This document shows positions 40,676 through 50,836 of a stretch of 64,000 bases of DNA, piece after piece (within the stretch, counting starts at the first letter, position 1; each line of letters begins with the position of its first letter). The position numbers and the translations under genes were made by a program. The notes below the pieces were generated by a model. The model was not told where the DNA came from and searched no databases. It saw nothing but the letters and a program-made list of their open reading frames with translations. The DNA is from Roseiarcus sp963737365 (GTDB lineage Bacteria; Pseudomonadota; Alphaproteobacteria; Rhizobiales; Beijerinckiaceae), in NCBI GenBank assembly GCA_963737365.1, contig CAVTSD010000004.1, forward strand, positions 1-64,000, read 5' to 3'.

Positions 40676-41569
40676 TCAGTCCATCGCCACGCCTTTCGCC
40701 TTCGCCGCCGCTGCGACGAACTTGTAAGTCTGCGAAAAGGCGTCTTTGAGCGGCTCGGCGGTCCTGGCGTCGGAAATCTCCGCGAAGCGGGCGGCGATTG
40801 TTTCCGGCGTGCGCTCGCTCTCGTCGAGATAGACGCCAGGCGTCTCGCCAATATGCGTGACCGCGAACACGCCGGCGCCGGCGCCGAGAATAACGCGCGA
40901 AGGCGCGTTCTCGCTCACGAGAAACAGCACCCCGGGCGTCACCGAGTCCGGCGTCATAAGCTCCGCCGCGACGGGCGACAGCAAGCCTTCCGTCATGCCG
41001 GTGCGCGCCGTCGGCGCGAGCACGTTGACGCGAATGTCGTTCTTCGCGCCCTCAAGATGCAGCACGTTCATGAGGCCGATCATGGCGGCCTTCGCGGCGC
41101 CGTAGTTGGCCTGCCCAAAATTGCCGTAGATGCCGGAGGCCGAGGAGGTCAGCACGATGCGGCCATAATTCCGTTCCCGCATGCCCGCCCATACGGCCTT
41201 CGTGCAATTGGCCGAGCCGATCAGGTGCACGTCGACGACAAACTTGAAATCCGCCATCTCCATCTTGGCAAAGGTCTTGTCGCGCAGCACGCCGGCGTTG
41301 TTGACGAGGATGTCGACGCGCCCCCACAGCTTTTCGGCGCGTGCGGCCATCTCGGAGACCTCCCCAAAGTTGGCGACGTCCGCGTTGTCCCCGATCGCCG
41401 TCCCGCCAGCGGCGCGAATCTCTTCCACAACCCTCATGGCATTGTTGAAGCCGACATCAATGACGACGACATTCGCGCCTCGCGCCGCAAGTCCCAGAGC
41501 ATGCGCACGTCCGAGACCAGAGCCAGCGCCGGTGACGACAGCCACTCTGCCTTCAAAGTCGATTGTCAT
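40676..41569 (-). CDS. SDR of the (3R)-hydroxyacyl-CoA dehydrogenase type
   Basis: This 297-residue enzyme has TGAGSGLGRAHALGLAARGA near residue 14, NNAGVLRDKTF near 90, the serine region VLTSSASGIYG and the catalytic YGAAKAAMIG. The LRDKTFAKMEMADFKFVVDVHL stretch and the C-terminal extension of about 60 residues match the dehydrogenase part of peroxisomal multifunctional enzyme type 2 and its bacterial relatives, which act on (3R)-hydroxyacyl-CoA. It would act in fatty acid or polyhydroxyalkanoate-linked metabolism. Confidence 0.85.
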   Translation of the reverse strand: MTIDFEGRVAVVTGAGSGLGRAHALGLAARGANVVVIDVGFNNAMRVVEEIRAAGGTAIGDNADVANFGEVSEMAARAEKLWGRVDILVNNAGVLRDKTFAKMEMADFKFVVDVHLIGSANCTKAVWAGMRERNYGRIVLTSSASGIYGNFGQANYGAAKAAMIGLMNVLHLEGAKNDIRVNVLAPTARTGMTEGLLSPVAAELMTPDSVTPGVLFLVSENAPSRVILGAGAGVFAVTHIGETPGVYLDESERTPETIAARFAEISDARTAEPLKDAFSQTYKFVAAAAKAKGVAMD

Positions 41570-41689
41570 GAGATTCTCCGTGCAGGCGCCTCACTCCGCC
41601 GGGCGCTGCTTTCGGGGAAGGATAATCTGCTAGGCGCCTAGCTTACAACCGCGCGCCGTTCGCCTTCCACCTGTAGCGATGACGCCGCG

Positions 41690-42115
41690 TCAGATCGCGC
41701 TCGCCTCCGCCTTCGCGAGAACGCAGCCTGAGATCAGCCAATCGCCATTGGGCCCTCGCCGAAAACTATAGAGCGCCGTCCACACGACATTGTCGTTGTC
41801 GACCAGGGTCGCCTCAAGGCTCGCCTCGTCACCCGATTCCTTAAAGGACCCAAAATCGGCGCTGCGGTGCCGGTAGACAGGCGCATAGTGGTCGCGGACC
41901 ATCGCGATGAAGTGGTCGGCGTCGGAGAACATGTCTTTGATCGTCGGAGCGGCAAGCGCATAAGCGGCCTGGGCGTCGTCATGCGCGAAGGCCTCGAACT
42001 GCCGCTCGACGATGGCGCGTGAGCTTGCCGCTGTGAGATCCTCCGCGTGGGCCGATCCTACCGAGAGGGTAAGTGCGACGGCCCCCGCCGCGACCATTCG
42101 CATCATTGACCCCAT
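41690..42115 (-). CDS. DUF4864 secreted protein
   Basis: This 141-residue protein from the ATG at 42115 has a signal peptide (MVAAGAVALTLSVGSAHA) followed by a domain with RAIVERQFEAFAHDDAQAAYALA and, at the end, YSFRRGPNGDWLISGCVL. This is the cystatin/NTF2-like layout of DUF4864, found in many alphaproteobacteria without known function. It should be periplasmic. It is divergent from the pyruvate kinase gene, with a 242-bp spacer that must hold both promoters. Confidence 0.82.
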   Translation of the reverse strand: MGSMMRMVAAGAVALTLSVGSAHAEDLTAASSRAIVERQFEAFAHDDAQAAYALAAPTIKDMFSDADHFIAMVRDHYAPVYRHRSADFGSFKESGDEASLEATLVDNDNVVWTALYSFRRGPNGDWLISGCVLAKAEASAI

Positions 42116-42357
42116 GATTGCCTCGGCTCGTCCTGTCCTGACCTTTATACGCGCGCCGCCGCACAATGGTTTCACTTTGGCCAGCGAGATCCGGCCGGGG
42201 GCGTCAGACTTGAGAAAGTTGTCATGTTCTCGAGATCGATAGTAGCCCAAATCTGTTCGCGCTTTGTTACACAGGTGTCACATTCCCACGTCAAAGACCG
42301 ACCCAGCGGGGAAATGCGTGACTCCGTCAACGATTCGCTCATGCGAAGCGGCGCCCC

Positions 42358-43839
42358 ATGGCTCCAAAAACCGGAAGCGACCTGGAAGAAATCCGCGCCC
42401 TTCTCGCCGAGGTGAAAGCGTTACGCGAGGACGTTGAGCTCAGAGGGGCCGAGCTCAGAAGCAGTTGGGGCGGCGAGGCGCACAAGTCCAAGGTTGCGCC
42501 GCGCGCTCTCAATCTCTCCCATTACATCGCGCTGCGCGCACACGACGTCACCGACCTCCAATATCGGCTCGCTGCGCGTGGCCTCTCTTCGCTTGGCGGC
42601 AGCGAAAGCCACCTCATGCAGGCGCTCGATGCGCTCATTGCGACCCTCAAGCGCCTGGCCGGAGAATCGAATGCGCCCTATCCAACGCCGTCATTGGCGA
42701 AGGCGGGCGCAGCGGAGTTGGAGGCGGAGGCGGACCGGCTCTTCGAAAAGCGCCAAAAAAGCGGCCCTCGCGCGCGGATCATGGCGACCTTGCCGCCGGA
42801 GGCGGTGGAACCGGAATTCGTGGATAGTCTGGTCGCCGCCGGCATGGACTGCGCGCGGATCAATTGCGCTCACGACGATCCCGAAATGTGGGGGCGAATG
42901 ATTCAGAACGTGCGAGGGGCGGCCGCGCGACTCGAGCGTCCCTGCCGGGTGCTGATGGACATCGCCGGCCCGAAGTGCCGCATCCTCAGAGTGAAGGCGC
43001 CGCCGAAAACGCGCCTCCTGCGCGGCGACCGCATCGTTCTGATCGACGAGCTGCGCGAGAAGACAAAAGAGCCGATGGCGTTCTCGCTCAATTTCCCGGA
43101 GCTCGTGGACCAGCTCAGTGTCGGCTCCGAAATCTTCATCGACGACGGCAAGGCGGCGGCGCGGGTGGTCTCCAAATCGGCCGGCCGAGCCGAGCTAGAG
43201 GTCTATGCCGCGCGCGAGAAGGGGGTACGGCTGAAGCCCGGCAAGGGCGTCAATTTCCCCTCGACCGAACTCGATCTGCCGCCGCTCACGTCAAAGGACT
43301 TCCGCGATCTCGACTTCGTCGCCGAGCATGCCGACCTGATCGGCTATTCGTTCGTGCAGCGGGTCGACGACATTGAGCTCCTGCAGGATCATCTGGTGGC
43401 GCGCGCGCCCAAGCGCGAGCCGGCGGGGCTCGTGTTGAAGATCGAGACGCCGCTCGCGGTGCGCAATCTGCCGTCGCTTATCCTGCAGTCTGCCGCGCAC
43501 AATCCGACCGCAGTGATGATTGCCCGGGGCGACCTCGCGGTCGAGCTTGGCTTTGCTCGGCTCACCGAAATGCAGGAGGAAATCCTGTGGCTTTGCGAGG
43601 CCGCGCACACGCCGGTGGTGTGGGCGACCCAGGTGCTCGACAACTTTGTTCGCGACGGCGTCGCGAGCCGAGCTGAGATGACCGACGCGGCCATGGCTCA
43701 AGGCGCCGAATGCGTGATGCTCAATAAAGGACCGTATCTAGCCGCAGGCGTTGGCTTCCTGCGCGATGTGCTGACCCCCATGGATCGACATCACGCGAAG
43801 AAATTCGCCCGCTTCGCGTCGCTCAAGGAGTGGGCGTGA
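42358..43839 (+). CDS. Pyruvate kinase-like protein with N-terminal extension and no C domain
   Basis: This 493-residue protein has a helical N-terminal extension of about 135 residues (LAEVKALREDVELRGAEL, then LSHYIALRAHDVTDLQYRLA) before the pyruvate kinase barrel. Recognisable kinase parts are RARIMATLPPEAVEP, ARINCAHDDPE (replacing the usual RxNFSH), MDIAGPKCRIL and LVLKIETPLAV with the catalytic lysine. MIARGDLAVELG and VWATQVLDNF follow. The chain stops soon after ECVMLNKGPYL, so the C-terminal allosteric domain is absent. It may convert phosphoenolpyruvate to pyruvate without the normal regulation, or have another role. It converges on the Liv operon. Confidence 0.8.
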   Translation: MAPKTGSDLEEIRALLAEVKALREDVELRGAELRSSWGGEAHKSKVAPRALNLSHYIALRAHDVTDLQYRLAARGLSSLGGSESHLMQALDALIATLKRLAGESNAPYPTPSLAKAGAAELEAEADRLFEKRQKSGPRARIMATLPPEAVEPEFVDSLVAAGMDCARINCAHDDPEMWGRMIQNVRGAAARLERPCRVLMDIAGPKCRILRVKAPPKTRLLRGDRIVLIDELREKTKEPMAFSLNFPELVDQLSVGSEIFIDDGKAAARVVSKSAGRAELEVYAAREKGVRLKPGKGVNFPSTELDLPPLTSKDFRDLDFVAEHADLIGYSFVQRVDDIELLQDHLVARAPKREPAGLVLKIETPLAVRNLPSLILQSAAHNPTAVMIARGDLAVELGFARLTEMQEEILWLCEAAHTPVVWATQVLDNFVRDGVASRAEMTDAAMAQGAECVMLNKGPYLAAGVGFLRDVLTPMDRHHAKKFARFASLKEWA

Positions 43840-43841
43840 GA

Positions 43842-43869
43842 GGCCGCGCGACAAAGAAAACGCGCGGTC
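43842..43869. terminator. Hairpin between convergent pyruvate kinase and livK genes
   Basis: GGCCGCGCG at 43842-43850 pairs with CGCGCGGTC at 43861-43869 (9 bp, one G-T pair) over an A-rich loop. It sits between two convergent genes and could serve both transcripts. Confidence 0.45.
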
Positions 43870-43880
43870 CCGACACCTAG

Positions 43881-45089
43881 TCAGCCCGTCAGCAGCTCTC
43901 CGAACAACTGCCAGCTCTCTCCATCGAAATTCGCGAGCTGCATCTGGCGGATCGGGCTGTAATTGGTCGGCGATGTGTTGATTTTCATCCCGGGCAGCAG
44001 AAGGGGAAGCTCGAGGTCCTTGAGGTTTGCGGCCTCTTTCATCACATTGTCGCGTGAGAGATCGGAGCCGCACTGCTTGAGCACCTGCACCATCGTCGCC
44101 GCGGCGCCGAAAGCGTAGGCCGCATTGGCGTCATTAAGTTCCTTCGACGACATATACTTGCCGACAAAGGCCACCCATTCCTTCATGCCCGGATCGTCCT
44201 TCCAGCGCGGGTCGGTCGGGTCCTTGCCGTAATAGGCTGTAATCAGACCCTTCGACTTCTCGAGCCCGGCGGGTTTGAGGATGGTGGTGACCGAGACCGA
44301 GACGTTGGTAATGTACCGCACCCCATTCCAGCCGAGATCGTAGGACTTACGGATCGCCTGCGCGGCGAACTTTGGCGTCGCTGCAATGAGCAGAACGTCG
44401 GCCCCTGAACCCTGCAACGTCACGACTTGCGAATTGACCGTTGGTTCGGAGGTCTCGTAGGAAGCTTCCTTCACGATCATGCCGGCGTGATCCGCGCCGA
44501 GACCCTCCTTCAACCCGGCCAAATACTCCTTACCGAAATCGTCATTCTGATAGAGCACACCAATCTTGCCGTTCGGTTTGGTGGCGAGGATGTGCTGGCC
44601 GTAGATCCGCGATTCCGTGACGTAGTTCGGGTTGAAGCCGATCGTCCAATGAAAATGCTCGGGGTCAGAGAACACGGCTGCGCCAGTCGAAACGAACAGC
44701 TGCGGCACCTTGTTGGCGTTGCAGTAAGGCCGAATCGCAAGGTTCGGAGGCGTGCCCAGCGTCTGGAACAGGAACGCCACCTTCTCGTCTTCGACCAAAC
44801 GACGTACCTGCTCGACTGTCTTCGGGGGGCTGTAGGCGTCGTCGAGGCTGATAAAATTGATCTTGCGGCCGTTGATTCCGCCCTCATCGTTGATCATCTT
44901 GAAATAGGCGCTCTCGGTGCGGCCGATAACGCCATAAGCGGAGGCCGGCCCGCTATAGGGCATGGTTTGCCCGATCTTGATCTCGGTGTCGGTGACGCCG
45001 GGCGCATTGTCCGCGCGAGCGGAACTGGCGCTGGCGGCGAATGCTGCAACGGCGGCGCTCGATTGCAGAAATGTCCGTCGATTGATCAT
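43881..45089 (-). CDS. livK: Branched-chain amino acid-type ABC transporter, substrate-binding protein
   Basis: This 402-residue periplasmic protein has a Tat-like signal (INRRTFLQSSAAVAAFAA) and then the type I periplasmic-binding fold. Landmarks are IKIGQTMPYSGPASAYG at the start, DAYSPPKTVEQVRRLVE near 105 and SVSVTTILKPAGL near 255. Liv/Hba-type receptors of this group bind amino acids, amides or aromatic acids, so the ligand is not certain. It is last in the operon, and its ATG overlaps the stop of livM. Confidence 0.88.
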   Translation of the reverse strand: MINRRTFLQSSAAVAAFAASASSARADNAPGVTDTEIKIGQTMPYSGPASAYGVIGRTESAYFKMINDEGGINGRKINFISLDDAYSPPKTVEQVRRLVEDEKVAFLFQTLGTPPNLAIRPYCNANKVPQLFVSTGAAVFSDPEHFHWTIGFNPNYVTESRIYGQHILATKPNGKIGVLYQNDDFGKEYLAGLKEGLGADHAGMIVKEASYETSEPTVNSQVVTLQGSGADVLLIAATPKFAAQAIRKSYDLGWNGVRYITNVSVSVTTILKPAGLEKSKGLITAYYGKDPTDPRWKDDPGMKEWVAFVGKYMSSKELNDANAAYAFGAAATMVQVLKQCGSDLSRDNVMKEAANLKDLELPLLLPGMKINTSPTNYSPIRQMQLANFDGESWQLFGELLTG

Positions 45090-46135
45090 GGCGCTTCTTC
45101 CTTCCCTTCGTAATTTGCGGCGATATTGACGCCGCCTTTTTCAACTTTCGGCTGCCGAGACGAGGTGAGAGCTCGCGCCGCCGCCCGCGCTGCGCCCGCG
45201 ACCCCTGTCGGCATCGCGGCCATCATCAGAATGAGCAGCACTCCGTAAATCGCGCCCGGCAGCGCCTTGGCGCCTTCGCCGAAACTCACGGTGAGCTGGT
45301 CGGCGAGGTTTGGCACGAACTCGATAAACAAGGCGCCAAATAGCGCGCCGCCGAGCGAAGCGAGTCCGCCCACGACGATGCCGACGAGAAAGGAAAGCGA
45401 CAGTGCTAGCCCGAAGCTCTCGGGCGAAACAAAGCCGACGGCGAGCGTGCTCAAGCCGCCCGCCAAGCCTGCATAGAGCGCGCTGACGCCAAAGCATGTC
45501 CTCTTATAGAGTGCAGCGTTGATGCCCATCGTCTCGGCGGCGATCGGTTGATCGCGAATGGCGACCAGCGCCCGCCCGATGCGGCTCCGCACGAGGTTGC
45601 GCGCAGCCCAATAGAGCGCGGCGCCGCATGCGAGGCAAACGAGATACAGCCATTGATCGGGGGTGAGCGCAATCCCGAACGGCGCACGAGGCTTCGCGAG
45701 TGTCAGGCCCTCCGAGCCGCCGGTCAGGGTGTCGAAGCCCTTGTAGCTCAGGATCTGCGGGGTCGCGACGGCGAGTGCGAAGGTCGCGAGGGCGAGATAA
45801 AGGCCGCCGAACCGGAGCGCTGGAAAGCCGAACAAAAAACCGGCTACGAAGCACACGACACTCGCCAGCGGGATCGCCGCCCAGTACGGCAGGCCGAACT
45901 TCACCATCAGGATCGCAGCGCCATAGCTGCCGATGGCGAAAAACGCGCCGTGACCAAGCGAGATCTGGCCGTTGAAGCCGGTCAAGAGATTGAGGCCGAG
46001 CAATGCGACCGCAAGGATGAGCACCTGCGCGCCCTGATAGATGTGGTAGCCCGAAGCGACGAACGGGAATCCGAGCGCGAGGACGCCGACCACGACAGCG
46101 GCAAGGACGCCCAGCGCATCGTCGGCGTCGGTCAT
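45086..46135 (-). CDS. livM: Branched-chain amino acid-type ABC transporter, permease LivM
   Basis: This 349-residue membrane protein from the ATG at 46135 has about ten helices. It carries the LivM signature GLNLLTGFNGQISLGHGAFFAIG near residue 40, and IGRALVAIRDQPIAAETMGIN, the cytoplasmic loop contacting the ATPases. The same frame is open further upstream but overlaps livH, so I do not extend it. It forms the translocation pore with LivH. It begins five bases after livH ends and overlaps livK by four. Confidence 0.92.
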   Translation of the reverse strand: MTDADDALGVLAAVVVGVLALGFPFVASGYHIYQGAQVLILAVALLGLNLLTGFNGQISLGHGAFFAIGSYGAAILMVKFGLPYWAAIPLASVVCFVAGFLFGFPALRFGGLYLALATFALAVATPQILSYKGFDTLTGGSEGLTLAKPRAPFGIALTPDQWLYLVCLACGAALYWAARNLVRSRIGRALVAIRDQPIAAETMGINAALYKRTCFGVSALYAGLAGGLSTLAVGFVSPESFGLALSLSFLVGIVVGGLASLGGALFGALFIEFVPNLADQLTVSFGEGAKALPGAIYGVLLILMMAAMPTGVAGAARAAARALTSSRQPKVEKGGVNIAANYEGKEEAP

Positions 46136-46140
46136 ATGCG

Positions 46141-47013
46141 TCAGACCCTCGCCACGAGACGGCGTCCGAACAGTCCGGACGGCCGCCAAACGAGCACGGC
46201 GATGATGATCGCAAGCGCGACGGAGAGCTTGACCTCGTCGCCCACGACATAGGCGCCGATGAGGTTGCCGAGCACGCCGACCGCGACGCCGCCAAAGACG
46301 GCGCCGAAGGGGCTGTCGATGCCGCCCAGAACCGCGCCGGCGAAGGCGTAGAGCAGCACCCCGCCCATCATGTTGGGATCGAGATAGACGATCGGCGCCG
46401 CCATCATGCCGGCGACCGACCCGATCGCCGCCGCGAGCCCCCAACCGATCGCCAGCATCCATCCAACCCGAATGCCAACGAGCCGGCTCGAGACCGGATT
46501 CTGCGCCGCGGCGCGCATGGCGAGACCAAGCGGGGTGAGCCGGAAAAACGCATAGACGAGCGCGAGAACGCACAACGTCACAACAACGGAGCCGGCTTCA
46601 TGCGCCGACATGTAGCCGGCCCCGAACCAGGGACGGCCGGTGAAGGGAGAATCAAACGAAGTCACCGAATAGCCGTAAATCCAACCGGCAAGCGAATTGA
46701 AGATCAGGCTGAGCCCGATGAAAACGATCACGGAAGTAAGAATAGGCGCGTTCGCGAATGGCCTCACAACCAGCCGCTCGATCACGACCCCGCCGATGAA
46801 CGAAGCGATGACAGTGGCGAAGAAGGCGAACCAGTAAGGCTCGCCCATGTCCATCAGTTTCCAGGCGAAATAGGTCGAGAACATCGCCATTTCTCCCTGG
46901 GCGAAATTGATCAGATGCGTCGCCTGGTAGATCATCACCAGCGCCAGAGCCATGATCGCGTAGACGCCGCCGAGCGCTAGACCGGAGGCCAGTTGATGCA
47001 GGAACTCGCCCAC
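46141..47013 (-). CDS. livH: Branched-chain amino acid-type ABC transporter, permease LivH
   Basis: This 290-residue membrane protein starts FLHQLASGLALGGVYAIMAL and has YQATHLINFAQGEMAMFSTY near 29, the LivH signature, and LAMRAAAQNPVSSRLVGIRV, the coupling loop. About eight helices are predicted. It pairs with LivM in the inner membrane and lies between livF (20-bp gap) and livM. Confidence 0.93.
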   Translation of the reverse strand: MGEFLHQLASGLALGGVYAIMALALVMIYQATHLINFAQGEMAMFSTYFAWKLMDMGEPYWFAFFATVIASFIGGVVIERLVVRPFANAPILTSVIVFIGLSLIFNSLAGWIYGYSVTSFDSPFTGRPWFGAGYMSAHEAGSVVVTLCVLALVYAFFRLTPLGLAMRAAAQNPVSSRLVGIRVGWMLAIGWGLAAAIGSVAGMMAAPIVYLDPNMMGGVLLYAFAGAVLGGIDSPFGAVFGGVAVGVLGNLIGAYVVGDEVKLSVALAIIIAVLVWRPSGLFGRRLVARV

Positions 47014-47033
47014 GCTTCTCAGCGCTCCTTTCG

Positions 47034-47746
<713 letters not shown>

Positions 47747-47750
<4 letters not shown>

Positions 47751-48568
47751 TTCGCGCCACCGAGATAGGCGCGCACGACTTCGGGATTGGCCCTGACTTC
47801 GTCCGGCCTGCCATTCGCGATCACTCGGCCGAAATCGAGCGCGACCACTTGGTCGCTGACCCGCATGACTAAATTCATGTGGTGCTCAACCAGGAGCACG
47901 GAGACGCCACGCCGGTCGCGGATGGCGCGGATTTCTTCGGCAAGCCCGTCGACCTCCGAGTGGTTAAGGCCGCCGGCCGGTTCGTCCAAGAGCAACAGCT
48001 TTGGGTTTTTGGCCAGCGCTCTTGCGAGCTCCACCCGCTTCCGGATTCCGAACGACAACGCGCCCGCCGGCCGATTCGCGACGGCCTTGAGGCCGAATTC
48101 CTCGATCAGCGCGTCGGCGTGCTCGACGATCCTCCCCTGCTCGCGCTTCGCGAGCGGCGTGGCGAACGCATTCGCGAGGAAGCCGCCGCGCGCCATCCCG
48201 TGCGCCCCGACGCACACGTTCTCGCGCACGGTCATGGTCGAAAACAGGGCGACGTTCTGGAACGTCCGCGCGACGCCGAGAGAAGCGAGCTCATGCCTGG
48301 CGCAGCTCAGAAGCGGCCGTCCGTCGAACACGATCGTTCCGGCGCCCGGATCATAGAGTCGCGAGATGCAATTGAAGAGCGTTGTCTTGCCGGCGCCGTT
48401 CGGGCCGATCAGGCCGCAGATCGCCCCGCGCTGGACCTCGAAGGAGACGTCATCGAGCGCGGTTACGCCGCCGAACCGGATCGTCAGTCCTTCAACCGAC
48501 AGCAGGGCGGAGCCCCGGCGGTCCATGCTTTCATTCACGCCTGCGGCTTTCGCCTCGGCCAGCTCCAT
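47747..48568 (-). CDS. livG: Branched-chain amino acid-type ABC transporter, ATPase LivG
   Basis: This 273-residue ABC ATPase has LTIRFGGVTALDDVSFEVQR, Walker A GPNGAGKTTLFNCISRLY near 56 and LASLGVARTFQNVALFSTMT, a LivG-specific Q-loop region. It also has the signature ALSFGIRKRVELARALA and Walker B LLLLDEPAGGLNHSEVD. It is the first gene of the livGFHMK-like unit, with a 130-bp gap to the alpha/beta hydrolase upstream, which probably holds the operon promoter. Confidence 0.93.
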
Positions 48569-48698
48569 GGACTTTTCCGTTCCCCATTACCGTTCGGGCC
48601 GTCAAGCCAGCCATTGGTCACAGTCTTGACGTTTCGGCTTCGGTTGTCACCTGATTTGTTCCTAGGACTTTAGTCGATGTCGCGAGGCCGTGGAACGT

Positions 48699-49532
48699 TC
48701 ACGCCCGGCGCGCAAGAAAATCGAGCGCGCCAGCCTTGAAGACCTTATCGCCGACCGCGAGATTATGATCGCGGCCGGGAATGGCGAGCAGTTCTGCCCG
48801 CGGCAATAAAGCGACAAGCTTCGCGGGGTCGCCCGCGAGCGTATCCCGCTCGCCGACCGCAACCAAAGTCGGCTGGGTGATGCGCGCCGCCTCTTCCGAG
48901 GTAAGGTTGCGACGCGAGCCTCGCACGCAGGCGGCAAGCGCGGCGCGGTCGCTCTTCGTCTGCTCAGCGAAGCTGCGGAACAGGCGTTCTGTCGGATCGA
49001 CGAGGCTGTCGAGCGAGGGCCCCTCCAGGGCTTCGGCGATCGCCTCCGGCAACCCTGCGTCGCGCACCAGCCGGTCGCCAAGGCCGCCGAGCACGAGCGA
49101 ACGCACAAGGCGGGGCTGGCTAAGCGCGAGGAAGCTCGCGATCCGCGCGCCCATCGAATAGCCCATCACGTCAGCGCGCTCGATTTCCAAATGCCCGAGC
49201 AGGTTGGCGGCGTCCTGCGTCATCCAATCGAGGCGATAGTCGGCAGGAGCGTAGAGCTTTTCGCTTTGCCCGTGGCCACGATTGTCGAACGCGACGACGC
49301 GACGCCCAGCCTCAGTGAGGGTCTGAACCCAGCGCGGACCCACCCAGTTCGTGCGATGGTTGGAGGCGAAGCCATGAATGAGCAGGATCGGCGCGTTGAG
49401 GTCGCGTCCCGGCGGCTTGACGTCAATGAAGGCGATATCGACGCCATTCGACGAAAACCGCCTGAGTTCGGCGACGCCGCTGATCTGTTCTTGTCCCATG
49501 GGCCCTCCCGCTTCGTCGGGCGAGTTGATCAT
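48699..49532 (-). CDS. Alpha/beta hydrolase
   Basis: This 277-residue hydrolase has the oxyanion region ILLIHGFASNHRTNW near 50, the nucleophile elbow DVMGYSMGARIASFLAL near 120 (serine in GYSMG), the acid in VAVGERDTLAGDPAKL and the catalytic His in IPGRDHNLAVGD. This is the full triad of the family. It could be an esterase, a lactonase or a haloperoxidase-like enzyme; nothing in the context decides. No signal peptide is seen. It lies upstream of the Liv operon on the same strand. Confidence 0.87.
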   Translation of the reverse strand: MINSPDEAGGPMGQEQISGVAELRRFSSNGVDIAFIDVKPPGRDLNAPILLIHGFASNHRTNWVGPRWVQTLTEAGRRVVAFDNRGHGQSEKLYAPADYRLDWMTQDAANLLGHLEIERADVMGYSMGARIASFLALSQPRLVRSLVLGGLGDRLVRDAGLPEAIAEALEGPSLDSLVDPTERLFRSFAEQTKSDRAALAACVRGSRRNLTSEEAARITQPTLVAVGERDTLAGDPAKLVALLPRAELLAIPGRDHNLAVGDKVFKAGALDFLARRA

Positions 49533-49626
49533 TCTCAGGGGTAGGATCGGCGCTGGCCTGGCCGGCGAGACGCGCCAATCGCGCGATCAAAGTTACCGCA
49601 CGGCGAGCTCAGCGCGAAGCCCGGCG

Positions 49627-50343
49627 TCAGAGCGAGGTCGCGAACGCGGTCAGCCAGTTTGGCATCGCGGCCACGAGAACCGCCTCGATGTTGTGGTCGA
49701 AGCCGGTCAACACAGTCGCGCCGATAAGCGCGAACGCCGCCCCAAGCGCGACCCTGCCGCCCACGCCGGCCCAGGCGAAGCGGGCCCTCGAGGCGACGCG
49801 GCCGAGCGCATAGCCGACGGCGATCAATGCGCCCGCGGCGCCGAGCGCAAAGGCCGACATCGTCGCCATCGCCGCTGGAACCGAACCGCCCTTGGCGGCA
49901 AGCAGCAACGCCGCCCCAAGGATTGGGCCAGCGCAAGGCGCCCAGGCGAAAGCAAGCACGACTCCGGCCGCCGCCTGCCCCGCGAGCCCCGCGTTCGGCA
50001 GCCGCTCGCCAAGGAGGTCGGCCGCACGAGCGGCAAAGCCGAGCCGGCGTTCGAGCGCGTCGCCGATCGCCGGAACCATCAGCGCCACACCGACAGCGAT
50101 CATGATCGCCGCGGACGCCGCTCGCGCCCAATCCCAATCGCCAAATTCGACGCCAAAAGATGCTAGAATGCCGCCGACAACGCCGAACGTCGCCGCCAGT
50201 CCGAGGCCGAGCGCGATCGGTCCTCGCGGGTCTTTCGCGCGTGCGCTCGCAACCACAACCGGCGCGAGCGGCAGCACGCAGGGACTGAGGATGGTCAGCA
50301 TCCCCGCCGCAAAGGCGAGCGGCAGGTTGAGGATGAGGTTCAC
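49627..50343 (-). CDS. CcdA/DsbD-type thiol-disulfide membrane transporter
   Basis: This protein of about 238 residues starts with GTG at 50343 and has six or seven helices. The two characteristic cysteines are in the first helices (AGMLTILSPCVLPLAPVV) and after the fold repeat (AFAWAPCAGPILGAALLL), as in CcdA. Such proteins move reducing equivalents from cytoplasmic thioredoxin to periplasmic thiol proteins. Its GTG overlaps the stop of the thioredoxin-like gene upstream (GTGA), so the two are translated together and probably form a reducing pair. Confidence 0.88.
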   Translation of the reverse strand: MNLILNLPLAFAAGMLTILSPCVLPLAPVVVASARAKDPRGPIALGLGLAATFGVVGGILASFGVEFGDWDWARAASAAIMIAVGVALMVPAIGDALERRLGFAARAADLLGERLPNAGLAGQAAAGVVLAFAWAPCAGPILGAALLLAAKGGSVPAAMATMSAFALGAAGALIAVGYALGRVASRARFAWAGVGGRVALGAAFALIGATVLTGFDHNIEAVLVAAMPNWLTAFATSL

Positions 50344-50729
50344 ATCGCGGCCTTGAGGACCTTGACGACCGCCTCCTGCGAAGTGTCCCAAGACATCCGG
50401 GCGACCTCCTTGCCGCCCCTATAGGCGATCAGCGTCGCGCGCGGGCAGTCAAGCTTGCCGACGACGTCCTTCTGCTTGTCGTAGTCGACACGAAACACGC
50501 TCACGTCCTTGAATGCCGGATCGTTTTTCAGGCTATCGAGGATCGACGTCTGCTCATGGCATTGTAGACACCACCACGCGGCAACGTGGACGACGACGGG
50601 CTTGCCGGATGCAATCGCCTTCTGCACGGCGGCCGGGTCATAAGGCTGAATTTCGAGCGCCATCGCCGGCATCGCGAACGCCGACGAGGCCGCGCCGACG
50701 AGGCCCAGAAACGATCTCCTGCTGTGCAT
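50340..50729 (-). CDS. Periplasmic thioredoxin-like protein with WCLQC active site
   Basis: This protein of about 129 residues from the ATG at 50729 has a twin-arginine-type signal (MHSRRSFLGLVGAASSAFA) and a thioredoxin fold. The active site is HVAAWWCLQCHEQ, with FRVDYDKQKDVVGKLDCPRA after it. The DsbD C-terminal domain and similar reductases use a comparable CxxC. It overlaps the CcdA gene, suggesting CcdA keeps it reduced. A GGAGACAGG site supports the start; an earlier ATG would lengthen it with non-conserved residues. Confidence 0.87.
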   Translation of the reverse strand: MHSRRSFLGLVGAASSAFAMPAMALEIQPYDPAAVQKAIASGKPVVVHVAAWWCLQCHEQTSILDSLKNDPAFKDVSVFRVDYDKQKDVVGKLDCPRATLIAYRGGKEVARMSWDTSQEAVVKVLKAAM

Positions 50730-50836
50730 TCCTGTCTCCCGATTTGCCTCAGTCTTGTTTGATACGCTGAGACTCGTGAGATGGATCATTGGCCGACGCC
50801 GCTCGGCCACACTCGTTCGCCTGCAAAACGCCGTCA

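Noticed and set aside
46136..46573. N-terminal extension of LivM
   Set aside because: It runs over the end of livH and is Arg-rich; the normal LivM start is at 46135.
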